Made by a program: the position numbers and the translations under genes
Shown: positions 25,195-33,176 of the stretch, one piece after another
Position numbering within the stretch: the first letter of the stretch is position 1
Layout of the letters: each line of letters starts with the position of its first letter
NCBI GenBank assembly: GCA_937980645.1
Contig: CALJPQ010000003.1
Span: 186,001-250,000 of the forward strand
Source of the DNA: an uncultured Saprospiraceae bacterium
GTDB lineage: Bacteria > Bacteroidota > Bacteroidia > Chitinophagales > Saprospiraceae
DNA: 64,000 bases
Direction of reading: 5' to 3'
The notes under the pieces: model-generated
What the model was told of the DNA's origin: nothing
Databases searched by the model: none
What the model saw: only the letters and a program-made list of their open reading frames with translations

Positions 25195-26250
25195 ATGGCA
25201 ACACCTTCGATATTGGTTACGGGCGGCGCGGGCTTCATCGGCAGCCACACGGTAGTTGCGCTGGCGGAAGCCGGCTACCGGCCGGTGGTGTATGACAACT
25301 TTTCCAATTCGCAGCAGAGCGTGCTGGAGGGGCTGCGTCAAATTTTGGGCTACGATGTGCCCTGTTATGTGGCCGATTGCGCTCAGCGCTCGGCGCTCTT
25401 CGAGGCGATGGAGCGCGAGCAAGTGCAAGGCGTCATTCACTTTGCGGCCTTTAAGGCCGTAGGCGAGAGCGTGCAAGAGCCTTTGCGCTATTACCGCAAC
25501 AACTTAGACGCTCTGCTGACGCTGGTGGAGGTCATGCTCGAACTGGGTGTGCACGATCTGATTTTCTCTTCCTCTTGCACGGTGTACGGCGAGCCGCCGC
25601 AGCTGCCTGTTACCGAGACTTCGCCCATTTTGCCGGCCATTTCGCCATACGGCAATACCAAGCAAATCGGGGAGGAAATCCTGCGCGATGTGGTGCACGC
25701 CGGCAAGTCGCTGCGCATTGTCTCGCTGCGTTATTTCAACCCTATTGGTGCCCACCCATCGGCGCTTATTGGCGAGTTGCCCATTGGGGTACCCAACAAC
25801 TTAGTGCCCTACATCACCCAAACCGCAGCTGGTTTACGGCCCGAACTGGTGGTGTTTGGCGACGACTACCCCACACCCGACGGCACCTGTATCCGCGACT
25901 ACATCCACGTGATGGACTTAGCCGAAGCGCATGTGGCCGCCCTGCGCAGCTTAGAGCGGCTGGGTACGCTGGCTTCGCACTACGACGTGTTCAACATCGG
26001 CACCGGCGAGGGTGCCAGCGTGCTCGACGTGGTACGCGCCTTCGAGGAGGCTAGCGGATGCTCGTTGCCGCACCGCATCGGTCCGCGTCGGCCGGGCGAT
26101 GTGGCCGCCGTGTATGCCGACGCTACCAAAGCGCGCGAACAATTGGGATGGAAGGCCCGCCGCACCCTGCGCGAAGCTTTAGCCGACGCCTGGCGCTGGG
26201 AACGACGCTTGCAAAAACGCCTTGCCGAGCCAACTATCGAAAGCCGTTAA
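25195..26250 (+). CDS. galE: UDP-glucose 4-epimerase
   Basis: A 351-aa extended short-chain dehydrogenase interconverting UDP-glucose and UDP-galactose (or the GlcNAc forms). NAD-binding TGGAGFIGSHT at ~8, the catalytic Ser/Thr region SSSCTVYGEP (~122-131), catalytic YGNTK (Tyr ~149, Lys ~153), and the GalE-type sugar-binding segments YFNPIGAH and GDDYPTPDGTCIRDYIHV. Length is typical. ATG 25195 is close to the NAD motif. A DNA glycosylase follows 7 bp downstream, suggesting co-transcription. Confidence 0.96.
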   Translation: MATPSILVTGGAGFIGSHTVVALAEAGYRPVVYDNFSNSQQSVLEGLRQILGYDVPCYVADCAQRSALFEAMEREQVQGVIHFAAFKAVGESVQEPLRYYRNNLDALLTLVEVMLELGVHDLIFSSSCTVYGEPPQLPVTETSPILPAISPYGNTKQIGEEILRDVVHAGKSLRIVSLRYFNPIGAHPSALIGELPIGVPNNLVPYITQTAAGLRPELVVFGDDYPTPDGTCIRDYIHVMDLAEAHVAALRSLERLGTLASHYDVFNIGTGEGASVLDVVRAFEEASGCSLPHRIGPRRPGDVAAVYADATKAREQLGWKARRTLREALADAWRWERRLQKRLAEPTIESR

Positions 26251-26257
26251 AACCGCC

Positions 26258-26878
26258 ATGACGCGCCTGACCGCCGACTTTTACCTGCGCGACGACGTGC
26301 TCACCGTAGCCCGCGAATTGCTGGGCAAAGTGCTCGTCACGCAATTCGACGGCCAGCGTACGGCAGGCATCATCACCGAAGTGGAAGCCTATCGCGCTCC
26401 GGAAGACCGCGCCTGCCACGCTTACGGAAACCGCCGCACGCCGCGCACCGAAGTCATGTTCCGCCCCGGCGGATGCGCCTACATCTATCTGTGCTACGGC
26501 CTGCACCATCTGTTCAATGTCGTTACCGGGCCTGAGGGCATGGCTCACGCCGTGCTTATTAGGGCTATTGAGCCTTTGGAAGGACACGCGCTCATGTGCC
26601 AACGCCGCAAGTACGCCGCCTGGGAAAGCCTCTCTAACCGGCAGAAAATGGCCCTCACCACCGGCCCGGGCGCTCTGGCCCAAGCCCTGGGTATCCACGC
26701 CCGGCAGAGCGGCCAAAGCCTCACTGACCCGGCCTCGCCCATGTGGATAGAAGAACAAGGGCTGCGCATTGCCGACAAAGACATCGCCTGCGGCCCGCGC
26801 ATCGGCGTGGACTACGCTGGCGAATGCGCTGCATGGGAATGGCGCTTTTGGATAAAACAGTCGCCTTTTGTGCGCTAA
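26258..26878 (+). CDS. DNA-3-methyladenine glycosylase (AAG/MPG family)
   Basis: A 206-aa base-excision repair enzyme removing alkylated purines. Family signatures are FYLRDDVLTVARELLGK at the start, the catalytic Glu in IITEVEAYRAPEDRACHA, FRPGGCAYIYLCYGLHHLFNVVT carrying the intercalating Tyr region, and TTGPGALAQALGI. Start ATG 26258 gives MTRLTADFY, the usual opening, and lies 7 bp after galE. The final HPP-free C-terminus is normal for bacterial homologues of ~190-210 aa. Confidence 0.95.
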   Translation: MTRLTADFYLRDDVLTVARELLGKVLVTQFDGQRTAGIITEVEAYRAPEDRACHAYGNRRTPRTEVMFRPGGCAYIYLCYGLHHLFNVVTGPEGMAHAVLIRAIEPLEGHALMCQRRKYAAWESLSNRQKMALTTGPGALAQALGIHARQSGQSLTDPASPMWIEEQGLRIADKDIACGPRIGVDYAGECAAWEWRFWIKQSPFVR

Positions 26879-26979
26879 CAGCCACCAGCGCCGCAAAACC
26901 ACAGCCGCATTTAGTCTGTTTTACAACAACTTTGCTCCTGCTTGAGCCGCATTCGTTCACCCTCCTGCATTGCCTCACC

Positions 26980-27279
26980 ATGAACACCTATTCCTCTTTG
27001 ATAGAAGCCATCGAAGGCCTGAAACAGGAAGGCTACACCGAGGATTTCAACCTTCGCTACGGCTGCATTTCTTGCCGCGATGGTGCTTTAGAAATACCGC
27101 CCGATGAATTTCACATCGAAGCCGTCCATCGGTTCGATGTGGACTCTGACCCGGCTGACCAGGCCGTTCTCTATGTCATTTCTTCCGAAAAGCATGGAGT
27201 GAAGGGCCTGTTAGTCAACAGCTACGGCGTCTATACCGATCCCCAAACGGACGAGATGATTCGCAAACTGCATTATTGA
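26980..27279 (+). CDS. Small conserved Bacteroidota protein (often mis-named phosphoribosylpyrophosphate synthetase)
   Basis: A 99-aa soluble protein starting MNTYSSLIEAIEGLKQEGY. The layout TEDFNLR-x3-C-x2-C, a P-x-E-F-x-I-E-x-V-x-R-F-D-x-D-S-D-P segment, and KGLLVNSYGVY near the end match a short Bacteroidota family that databases label PRPP synthetase. It has none of the PRPP-binding loop or catalytic region of true Prs and is a third of its length, so that name should not be used. A near-consensus CAACTTTG box is at 26927-26934. The pseudouridine synthase starts 8 bp downstream. Confidence 0.85.
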   Translation: MNTYSSLIEAIEGLKQEGYTEDFNLRYGCISCRDGALEIPPDEFHIEAVHRFDVDSDPADQAVLYVISSEKHGVKGLLVNSYGVYTDPQTDEMIRKLHY

Positions 27280-27286
27280 GCCGGGC

Positions 27287-27964
27287 ATGGCGGAACCACA
27301 GATTTGCTACGAAGACGAGGCTCTGCTGGCGCTCAACAAGCCGCCCGGCATGCCGGCCCAGCCCGACCCAACGGGCGACCTTTCGCTTTTGGCCTGGGCG
27401 GAAGCGCGCACAGGGCAAGCCGTGCATCCAGTGCATCGGCTCGACCGCCCGGTGAGTGGGCTGATGCTGCTGGCCAGGACATCGGCAGCAATGACACAGG
27501 TACAGCAGCAGTTTCGCAACGGCAGCGTTCGGAAAGAATATGTAGCCGTAGTAGCAGGCGCGCCGCCGCAACCAGAGGGTACTCTGGTGCATTTTCTGAC
27601 CCAAAACCCGCGCACCCACCGGGCGTATGCACACGCGGAAGAGCGCCCCGGCGCTGTTCGCGCTGAACTGCGCTATCGGCTCATCGGTCAGGGCGAGCGC
27701 TATGCCTTTCTGCTTGTGCAGCCGCTCACCGGGCGCCACCATCAGATACGGGCACAGCTGGCGGCTATCGGCTGCCCTATCAGAGGCGATGTGCGCTACG
27801 GTGCGCGTCGGGCCAATGCCGGCCGTTCTATCCACCTGCACGCTTGGAGGCTGACACTGGAGCACCCAATTACGAAGCAAAATATGACACTTGAAGCGCC
27901 GCTGCCTCAGACAGACACCCTGTGGATAGCCGCTGCGCAGGCGCTTCAGGCGGGGAAGTTTTGA
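27287..27964 (+). CDS. RluA-family pseudouridine synthase
   Basis: A 225-aa RNA-modifying enzyme. Landmarks are ALNKPPGMPAQ, the catalytic Asp motif HPVHRLDRPVSGLMLLA (~46-62), and GRHHQIRAQLAAIGCPIRGDVRYGA near the C-terminal third. There is no S4 domain, so it is a short single-domain form like TruC/RluA rather than RluC/D; the target RNA is not determinable here. It starts 8 bp after the 99-aa gene and overlaps the convergent GmhB-like gene by 19 bp. Confidence 0.92.
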   Translation: MAEPQICYEDEALLALNKPPGMPAQPDPTGDLSLLAWAEARTGQAVHPVHRLDRPVSGLMLLARTSAAMTQVQQQFRNGSVRKEYVAVVAGAPPQPEGTLVHFLTQNPRTHRAYAHAEERPGAVRAELRYRLIGQGERYAFLLVQPLTGRHHQIRAQLAAIGCPIRGDVRYGARRANAGRSIHLHAWRLTLEHPITKQNMTLEAPLPQTDTLWIAAAQALQAGKF

Positions 27965-28509
27965 AACAGCTTGGCCTGGCAATAGCCGGCAAACGCCCAC
28001 AGCGAGGCGAAGCGGCCCGTTACAGGAAAGTGCTCTAAGGCGTCGGCGTCCTCGTCTTTGCCCAGAATGAGTGCGGTGCGCATGCCTAAGGCGTGCCCCA
28101 TTTGCATGTCGGACAGCGAGTCCCCCACCATCCACGCGTCGCGAAAAGCGATGTATGGGAAGTCGCGTTGGGCCTGATGGGCCATGCCGGGAGCGGGCTT
28201 TCGGCAAGAGCAGCCCTCATCAGGGCGGTGAGGGCAGTAATAAACGGCATCTATGCGCCCACCGGCGCGCTCTGTTTCAGCCAGCATTTTTTCATGAACG
28301 GCCCTGACGTCGTCGTGTGTCATCAGGCCTTTGTCAATGCCTGCCTGATTGGTAACTACTACGATAGGGCAGAACCAGCCTGCCAGGAGGCGCAGAGCCG
28401 CCAAGGCATTTTCTTCAAAGACGAATTCGTCAGGATGCCGCACATAGTCGCCCCGGAGGCGTTGGTTGATGACGCCATCGCGGTCGAGGAAGAGCGGTCT
28501 GCTGGGCAT
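27946..28509 (-). CDS. gmhB: D-glycero-beta-D-manno-heptose 1,7-bisphosphate 7-phosphatase-like HAD phosphatase
   Basis: A 187-aa HAD hydrolase of the HisB-N/GmhB type. Visible: LFLDRDGVIN with the nucleophile Asp (~9) and general acid, VVVTNQAGI (motif II), a zinc-loop with YYCPHRPDEGCSCRKPAPGM (Cys/His set characteristic of GmhB), and MVGDSLSDMQMG (motif IV). Predicted role is ADP-heptose precursor synthesis for LPS; HisB-like histidinol phosphatase is the alternative. ATG 28509 is chosen because the upstream open frame lies inside glgA. It starts 4 bp after the glgA stop. Confidence 0.88.
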   Translation of the reverse strand: MPSRPLFLDRDGVINQRLRGDYVRHPDEFVFEENALAALRLLAGWFCPIVVVTNQAGIDKGLMTHDDVRAVHEKMLAETERAGGRIDAVYYCPHRPDEGCSCRKPAPGMAHQAQRDFPYIAFRDAWMVGDSLSDMQMGHALGMRTALILGKDEDADALEHFPVTGRFASLWAFAGYCQAKLFQNFPA

Positions 28510-28513
28510 GGGT

Positions 28514-30097
28514 TCAGGCTTTGACGCGCTTGCGATGCGCGGTTTTGCGGCGCGGCGGTGTGATAGGCAGGTCTTCTTCTGTGATGGCTGTTTTGGGCAC
28601 GCCATCCACTGAGCCTTCAGCCGAGGCGGGTAGCATGGGTTCGATGTAGGCGCCCAGTGAGCGATAGACGGCGAAGTACTGCTCGATGGTGTTTTCCCAC
28701 GAGAAGTCCACACGCATAATGCGCTCGCGCACAGCGGCGGTGGTGTAGGGGTCGTTGTACCACATAGAGGCGGCGCGATAGACGGCATAGGCGGCGTCCT
28801 CGACGTTGAACTGTTCGAATCGGAAACCTCTTCCGGAGCCATCAGGCTCGCCAATATCGGGCACAGTGTCCTTCAGACCGCCTACGGCACGCACGATGGG
28901 GATGGTGCCGTAGCGCATGGCGTACATCTGATTGAGGCCACACGGCTCTACGCGCGAGGGCATGATGAGGAAGTCGGAGCCAGCGTAGATTTGGTGGGCT
29001 AAAGCTTCATTGTAGTCCAGCACGGCGTTGAAGCGGCCTCGGGCTTCATGCGCCAGGGCGCGGAACTGGTCTTCTGTCCAGTTCTCGCCTGTGCCCAATA
29101 CCAGAAAGCTCACGCGCGCGCCGGCATAGATGAAGCGGCGGTACACATCGGGCAGCAGGTCGGCGCCCTTTTCGCGTACCAAGCGCCCGATGAAGCTGAC
29201 GAGCGGATAGTCTTCGGGCAAGCCGAACCATTCGCACAGGGCACGCTTATTTTGGGCCTTGAATTCGGCAATTTTACCACCTTCCAGCCGGTGTTGAATG
29301 GCCGGGTCGGTTGCCGGGTTCCAGACCTGTACATCAATGCCGTTGAGAATGCCGCGCTGTTTGCGCCACTCCTGACGGAAGAGCGGCTCCAGGCCGAGGC
29401 TATTCTGGTGTAATTCAAACAGATACGACGGCGAGACGGTAGTAACAGCCCAGGCTGTTTTAATGGCGGTGGCCATGGGGTTGATAGCGCCGTTCCAATC
29501 CAGCAGGTTGCGGGCGGCGGCTTCGTAGGGCGGCAGCAAATGGCCGTTTCGCCAGCTGAAGGCCCCCTGATACTGGGCGTTATGGATGGTGAACACTGTC
29601 GGGATGGGCGCCAGTTGCTGGTAGGCCGGGCAGTACTTGATCATCCAGGGAATGAGTGCCGTATGGTGGTCGTGGCAATGCAGCACGCGCGGACGGTGGT
29701 ACCACGGGAACGACATGAGCCACTCCAATACGGCTTGCTGAAAAGCAATGTAGCGCGTAATCTCATCGCCGTAAGGCCGGCCTGAAGGATCGTTGTAGAT
29801 GCCCGGGCGGTCGAACAGACCTGGAATGTCGACCACAAATAACGGATAGCCCAGCGTGTTGCCCGCCTGCTGCTGAATGCGGAAATACCAGGGCTGCCAG
29901 TTGATCCAGGTAGTTCCTTCAAACACCGTGACCCACTCCTGGTTGTTGATCCAGCGCAGGTCGTATTTGGGCAGGATGGCGGCCGAAAGGACACCGGCTT
30001 GGGTGTTGTATTTAGGCAGAGAACCAACGACGTCGCCCAACCCACCCGTTTTAGCAGCAGGGTAGCATTCGGCAGCAATGTGTAAAACTTGTATCAT
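28514..30097 (-). CDS. glgA: Glycogen/starch synthase (GT5 family)
   Basis: A 527-aa glycosyltransferase elongating alpha-1,4-glucan from a nucleotide-glucose. N-terminal IAAECYPAAKTGGLGDVVGSL carries the KTGGLGDV substrate motif; the GT-B C-terminal domain shows SFIGRLVREKGADLL, LVLGTG and MPSRVEPCGLNQMYAMRYGTIPIV, the retaining-GT E-x7-E region. The last ~45 residues are a basic, Pro-rich extension (ending KTAHRKRVKA) beyond the usual family end. GmhB-like gene follows after 4 bp. Upstream is a 446-bp region with a promoter box and a possible 54-aa ORF. Confidence 0.95.
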   Translation of the reverse strand: MIQVLHIAAECYPAAKTGGLGDVVGSLPKYNTQAGVLSAAILPKYDLRWINNQEWVTVFEGTTWINWQPWYFRIQQQAGNTLGYPLFVVDIPGLFDRPGIYNDPSGRPYGDEITRYIAFQQAVLEWLMSFPWYHRPRVLHCHDHHTALIPWMIKYCPAYQQLAPIPTVFTIHNAQYQGAFSWRNGHLLPPYEAAARNLLDWNGAINPMATAIKTAWAVTTVSPSYLFELHQNSLGLEPLFRQEWRKQRGILNGIDVQVWNPATDPAIQHRLEGGKIAEFKAQNKRALCEWFGLPEDYPLVSFIGRLVREKGADLLPDVYRRFIYAGARVSFLVLGTGENWTEDQFRALAHEARGRFNAVLDYNEALAHQIYAGSDFLIMPSRVEPCGLNQMYAMRYGTIPIVRAVGGLKDTVPDIGEPDGSGRGFRFEQFNVEDAAYAVYRAASMWYNDPYTTAAVRERIMRVDFSWENTIEQYFAVYRSLGAYIEPMLPASAEGSVDGVPKTAITEEDLPITPPRRKTAHRKRVKA

Positions 30098-30130
30098 GAA
30101 TTGCGCTTTTCGCTTCGAAAGTTTTTGAGA

Positions 30131-30180
30131 CTAATCTCCAGAGGACGGCATTCTTACTATTGAAAAGCCCGGAGGATTAG
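30131..30180. repeat. Imperfect inverted repeat upstream of glgA
   Basis: Arms CTAATCTCC (30131-30139) and GGAGGATTAG (30171-30180) pair over 9 bp with one bulged base and a 31-base loop. The right arm spans the stop codon of the small ORF, so it could be a weak terminator or a regulator site for glgA. Confidence 0.35.
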
Positions 30181-30341
30181 ATTATACACGGTGTATTCTC
30201 TCGAATTATTCGGAGGACATTACTCGTCCGCTGTTTCAACGGCGGCGGCGATGTTTGTATCAAACCCATAAGTTCTTCCATCGATAAAGCAAATGTTCGT
30301 TGCAAATGCCCAAACGTTACCTCACACAGACGCGGCAACAT
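30177..30341 (-). CDS. Possible 54-aa small protein upstream of glgA
   Basis: ATG 30341 lies 23 bp downstream of an exact TATATTTG promoter box, giving a short normal leader. The product starts MLPRLCEVTFGHLQ and is basic and mostly helical, with no membrane segment or family I recognise. The stop is 79 bp before glgA, so it could be a short upstream gene or an untranslated part of a long glgA leader. Only promoter placement supports it. Confidence 0.3.
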   Translation of the reverse strand: MLPRLCEVTFGHLQRTFALSMEELMGLIQTSPPPLKQRTSNVLRIIRENTPCII

Positions 30342-30364
30342 TATATGACCCGCACCCTGCGGCA

Positions 30365-30372
30365 CAAATATA
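30365..30372 (-). promoter_or_regulatory. TAnnTTTG -7 box upstream of glgA
   Basis: Exact TATATTTG on the minus strand, 267 bp before the glgA start and 23 bp before the small ORF start. Confidence 0.5.
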
Positions 30373-30543
30373 GACCCTCGGCGAAAATAAACGTGTAAAC
30401 AGCATGCAGGCTTGATTGCCAGCAGCACATCAGACAGCAACTGAGGTGGTGTATCGGCTCGAAGGCCTCTTGGCTCGGTGCCCGCATGCTCACTTATACG
30501 AGGTCGGGATATTATATTCTTTTGAGGCTTATCCTGGCTATTA

Positions 30544-32361
30544 TCAGAGGCGATAACTCTCCAGGAGCCGCCTGACTCGCTGCTGCACGTCAGGGTCAGG
30601 TTCAAGCTCGGGTGCATGATGCGGCTTTTTGCGGGCGTCAATGACGAGCGGTCCACGGCAGCCCCAGTGTTTGTGCTCAATGAAAGCCCTCACGCCATAA
30701 GTATCGTGGCTGGGGTTGGCGCGGGTGAAGGTTACCCACAAGAAGTTGTTCAGCGTGGCAGCGGTGAAGCGGCTGTCATCCGTCAGCACAATGAGGGCGA
30801 TGTGGTCTAAAGAGAAGCGCTCGAGCCAGCGGCAGAGGTCCTCCACCTGCTGACGAGCCGTTTGCTCCACCTTAAATTTAGGGGCCTCAATGGCCAACAC
30901 ACCCGGCAAGCAAAAGGTCGGTGCCTCGAAGCCGGCAGGCAGGGAGAAATTTTCAGGTAGTTCGGTGCTCAATTGGCGGCGTTTTTCGCCCCGGCAGGCG
31001 ATGACGACCTTGGAGCCGGCATTCCAGCCGGAGCCAGAATAGTCCAGGGTGTCTATGGTAGTGCGGGTGTAAAAATGCAGATCCCGCGTCCAATCCACGC
31101 GCTCCAGCACGTGCTGGAAGAAGTGAGAAATGTCGTGGGTGTCGAGGTTGGGGTCGTCATCCGCAGCGGCGATGAAGAGGAACTTGGCCAGTGATGTCTG
31201 ACCTGAACCGAGGATGCGGTTGGCTATAGTAAGGATTTCCTCGGGCACGCGCTCGCGGAAGGGCATATAGCGTTCGTGGCCAATAGCCAGTAAAAGAGGA
31301 TGTACTCCCGCAGCGTCCACAGCGTGCAGCTCCTTCAGACCGGGAAACTCCTGTGGCGTCAGCGGAGCCACTAATTCGTGAATGAGCCAGCCGAAGCTGC
31401 TATCCTCCTGTGGTGGGCGGCCCACGACGGTGAAGTGCCACAGCGGGTCTTTGCGGTGATAGACGCGGTGCACGCGCATGACGGGGAAATCGTGCGTCAG
31501 CGAATAATAGCCCAGGTGGTCGCCGAAAGGGCCTTCCGGTTTCTTGACGCCTTTGAGGATTTCGCCGGTGATGACGAAGTCGGCATCGCTGCTCAGCAAG
31601 AAGCCGTCGCGGCGCACGTAGCGGAATCGGCGCCCGGCGAGCATGCCCGCAAAGGTGAGTTCGCTTAAACCCTCGGGCAGCGGCATGATGGCTGCAAACG
31701 CATGGCTGGGTGGGCCGCCGACGAAAATGCTGCAGCGAAACGGCTCCGGGCGGTTGTTGTACTTGGCGTGATGCACACCAATGCCGCGGTGCAGCTGGTA
31801 GTGCATGCCCACTTCCTGATCGGGCACATAATCGTTGCCAGAAAGCTGGATGCGGTACATGCCCAGATTGGAGTGCAACAGTCCGGGCAGGTCGGGATCT
31901 TCGGTGAACACCTGCGGAAGGGTGATGAAGGCACCACCATCCATGGGCCAGCTCTTTACCTGAGGCAGCTGGCTGACGGTCGTCGTCCCGTATAAGATGG
32001 GCGGTGGCAGCAGGCTTCGCATGGGCAGCGCCGACAGCGCTGTAAAGGGCGCTGCGGCATAGCGCAGCGGCGCTTTAAAGAAGGCAGCCGGGTCTTTCTT
32101 GAGTTCAATGACGCGCTTGACGCGCTCCAGCGTGTGGCGAAAGAGGAAAGCCGTGCGCTCAAACGTGCCGTAAAGATTACTGACGGTCTGAAACGGGCTG
32201 CCTTTCACCCGTTCATACAGAATGGCCGGCCCACCGCGGTCGAAGACCTGACGATGAATTTCGGCAATTTCCAAGTTGGGATCAACTTCCTCGCGGATGC
32301 GGAGCAGCATGCCGTGGTGTTCCAAATCGCGCACGGCATCGCGCAGGCTGGTATAACTCAT
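30544..32361 (-). CDS. UbiD-family decarboxylase
   Basis: A 605-aa prenylated-FMN-dependent (de)carboxylase family member. The opening SLRDAVRDLEHHGMLLRI with later EVDPNLEIAEIHRQ is the standard UbiD N-terminus; the middle has HYQLHRGIGVHHAKYN, a G-D-H-L-G-Y-Y-S turn and RFRYVRRD, and the C-terminal domain holds a D-D-S-R-F segment and a HWGCRGPLVIDARKK ending. In other bacteria UbiD acts in ubiquinone synthesis; menaquinone (futalosine or other) or aromatic acid roles are possible here. No ubiX-like prenyltransferase is in the window. It is 78 bp downstream of the broken START gene. Confidence 0.93.
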   Translation of the reverse strand: MSYTSLRDAVRDLEHHGMLLRIREEVDPNLEIAEIHRQVFDRGGPAILYERVKGSPFQTVSNLYGTFERTAFLFRHTLERVKRVIELKKDPAAFFKAPLRYAAAPFTALSALPMRSLLPPPILYGTTTVSQLPQVKSWPMDGGAFITLPQVFTEDPDLPGLLHSNLGMYRIQLSGNDYVPDQEVGMHYQLHRGIGVHHAKYNNRPEPFRCSIFVGGPPSHAFAAIMPLPEGLSELTFAGMLAGRRFRYVRRDGFLLSSDADFVITGEILKGVKKPEGPFGDHLGYYSLTHDFPVMRVHRVYHRKDPLWHFTVVGRPPQEDSSFGWLIHELVAPLTPQEFPGLKELHAVDAAGVHPLLLAIGHERYMPFRERVPEEILTIANRILGSGQTSLAKFLFIAAADDDPNLDTHDISHFFQHVLERVDWTRDLHFYTRTTIDTLDYSGSGWNAGSKVVIACRGEKRRQLSTELPENFSLPAGFEAPTFCLPGVLAIEAPKFKVEQTARQQVEDLCRWLERFSLDHIALIVLTDDSRFTAATLNNFLWVTFTRANPSHDTYGVRAFIEHKHWGCRGPLVIDARKKPHHAPELEPDPDVQQRVRRLLESYRL

Positions 32362-32439
32362 ACGGTGGAATTCGCTGTTGTGTGGGAACGCACCGCCAAA
32401 ACAACGCCTGCCCGTACAAGGTTGGGCTGCAGCGCGCTT

Positions 32440-33090
32440 TTACTCGCGGATGTGCGCTAGCCGCACATTCTGGTAGCGCGGCTCGAGCAGGAGGTTACGC
32501 ACGCTCTTGATGGTCTCCCGTGGTCCCATATCCACGGCCGTATTGACGAGCCAGCTGGGCAGGCTGCCACCCGGATGCGAGTACAGGTAGTATTCCACCG
32601 ACAACATGCCGGGCCCCGCAGGCGCAATGAGCCATTTGGAATGTGCCTTACGGATGCGAACAATGCCCTCCTTTTCCGGCAACACATCGGGCGCTGCTGC
32701 GCTTGTCCACACCAGGGCGCGCGTTTGCGGGTCTTACTTCAGCTGCGTGTGCATAATCAGGTCGCGGTCGCTTAGCGGCCACGGAAAGTCAAATCGGACG
32801 TAGTAGTACATCTCCGTTTCCGAGACGCGCTTAATACACTTCGACTCTGTGGAGCGATACACCCACTCGGTGTAACGCGAAGGGTCGTCGAACAAAAGCA
32901 CCATTCCGGGCAGCGATGCCCGAACGCTGGTTACCAATTTTAGCTCGTACACATCTCCCGTCTGGCGGTAATAGACTTTGACTCCGTCCTTGTGGCTTTT
33001 CAGGAGCCATTCATCGGGCTTTTGGGCGTTCAGCGGCAGAACGATTGCTCTGACGAGCAGCACAGGCATTAGGGCAAATGAGAATTTCAT
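32440..33090 (-). pseudogene. START-domain (lipid-binding) protein gene interrupted by an in-frame stop
   Basis: The two open segments are in the same frame, joined by a single TAA at 32734-32736. From ATG 33090 (signal peptide MKFSFALMPVLLVRAIVLPL ending near NAQ) the first part runs 118 codons with START-type features: DEWLLKSHKDGVKVYYR, DDPSRYTEWVYRSTES, YYYVRFDFPWPLSDRD. After the TAA the frame continues as the rest of the domain (ALVWTSAA, GIVRIRKAHSKWLIAP, SLPSWLVNTAVDMGP, ending near 32440). A single C-to-T change from CAA (Gln) would explain it. It could also be a read error or readthrough. Without the change the product would be a ~216-aa secreted START protein. Confidence 0.85.
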
Positions 33091-33176
33091 AAATATGGAG
33101 CAAAAGGAATAAACGACATGTTCACCATCGGCCAAAGCCGGACCGAGGCGTGGCGGTAAAGTCTTAATACCATTTC

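Larger units (their letters stand above)
30098..30543. other. 446-bp region between UbiD-type gene and glgA
   Basis: Holds an exact minus-strand promoter box (30365-30372), a possible 54-aa ORF (30177-30341) and an imperfect inverted repeat (30131-30180). Nothing convincing is seen in 30373-30543. Confidence 0.55.

Noticed and set aside
26980..27279. Annotation as PRPP synthetase
   Set aside because: Length (99 aa) and absence of PRPP-binding motifs exclude it; the name is a database habit.
27215..28207. 330-codon frame on the minus strand across the pseudouridine synthase and GmhB genes
   Set aside because: It overlaps two genes with intact catalytic motifs and has no independent support.
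32440..33135. Frameshift in the START gene
   Set aside because: The 5' and 3' segments are in the same frame (33135 minus 32712 is divisible by 3); only the stop codon at 32734-32736 separates them.
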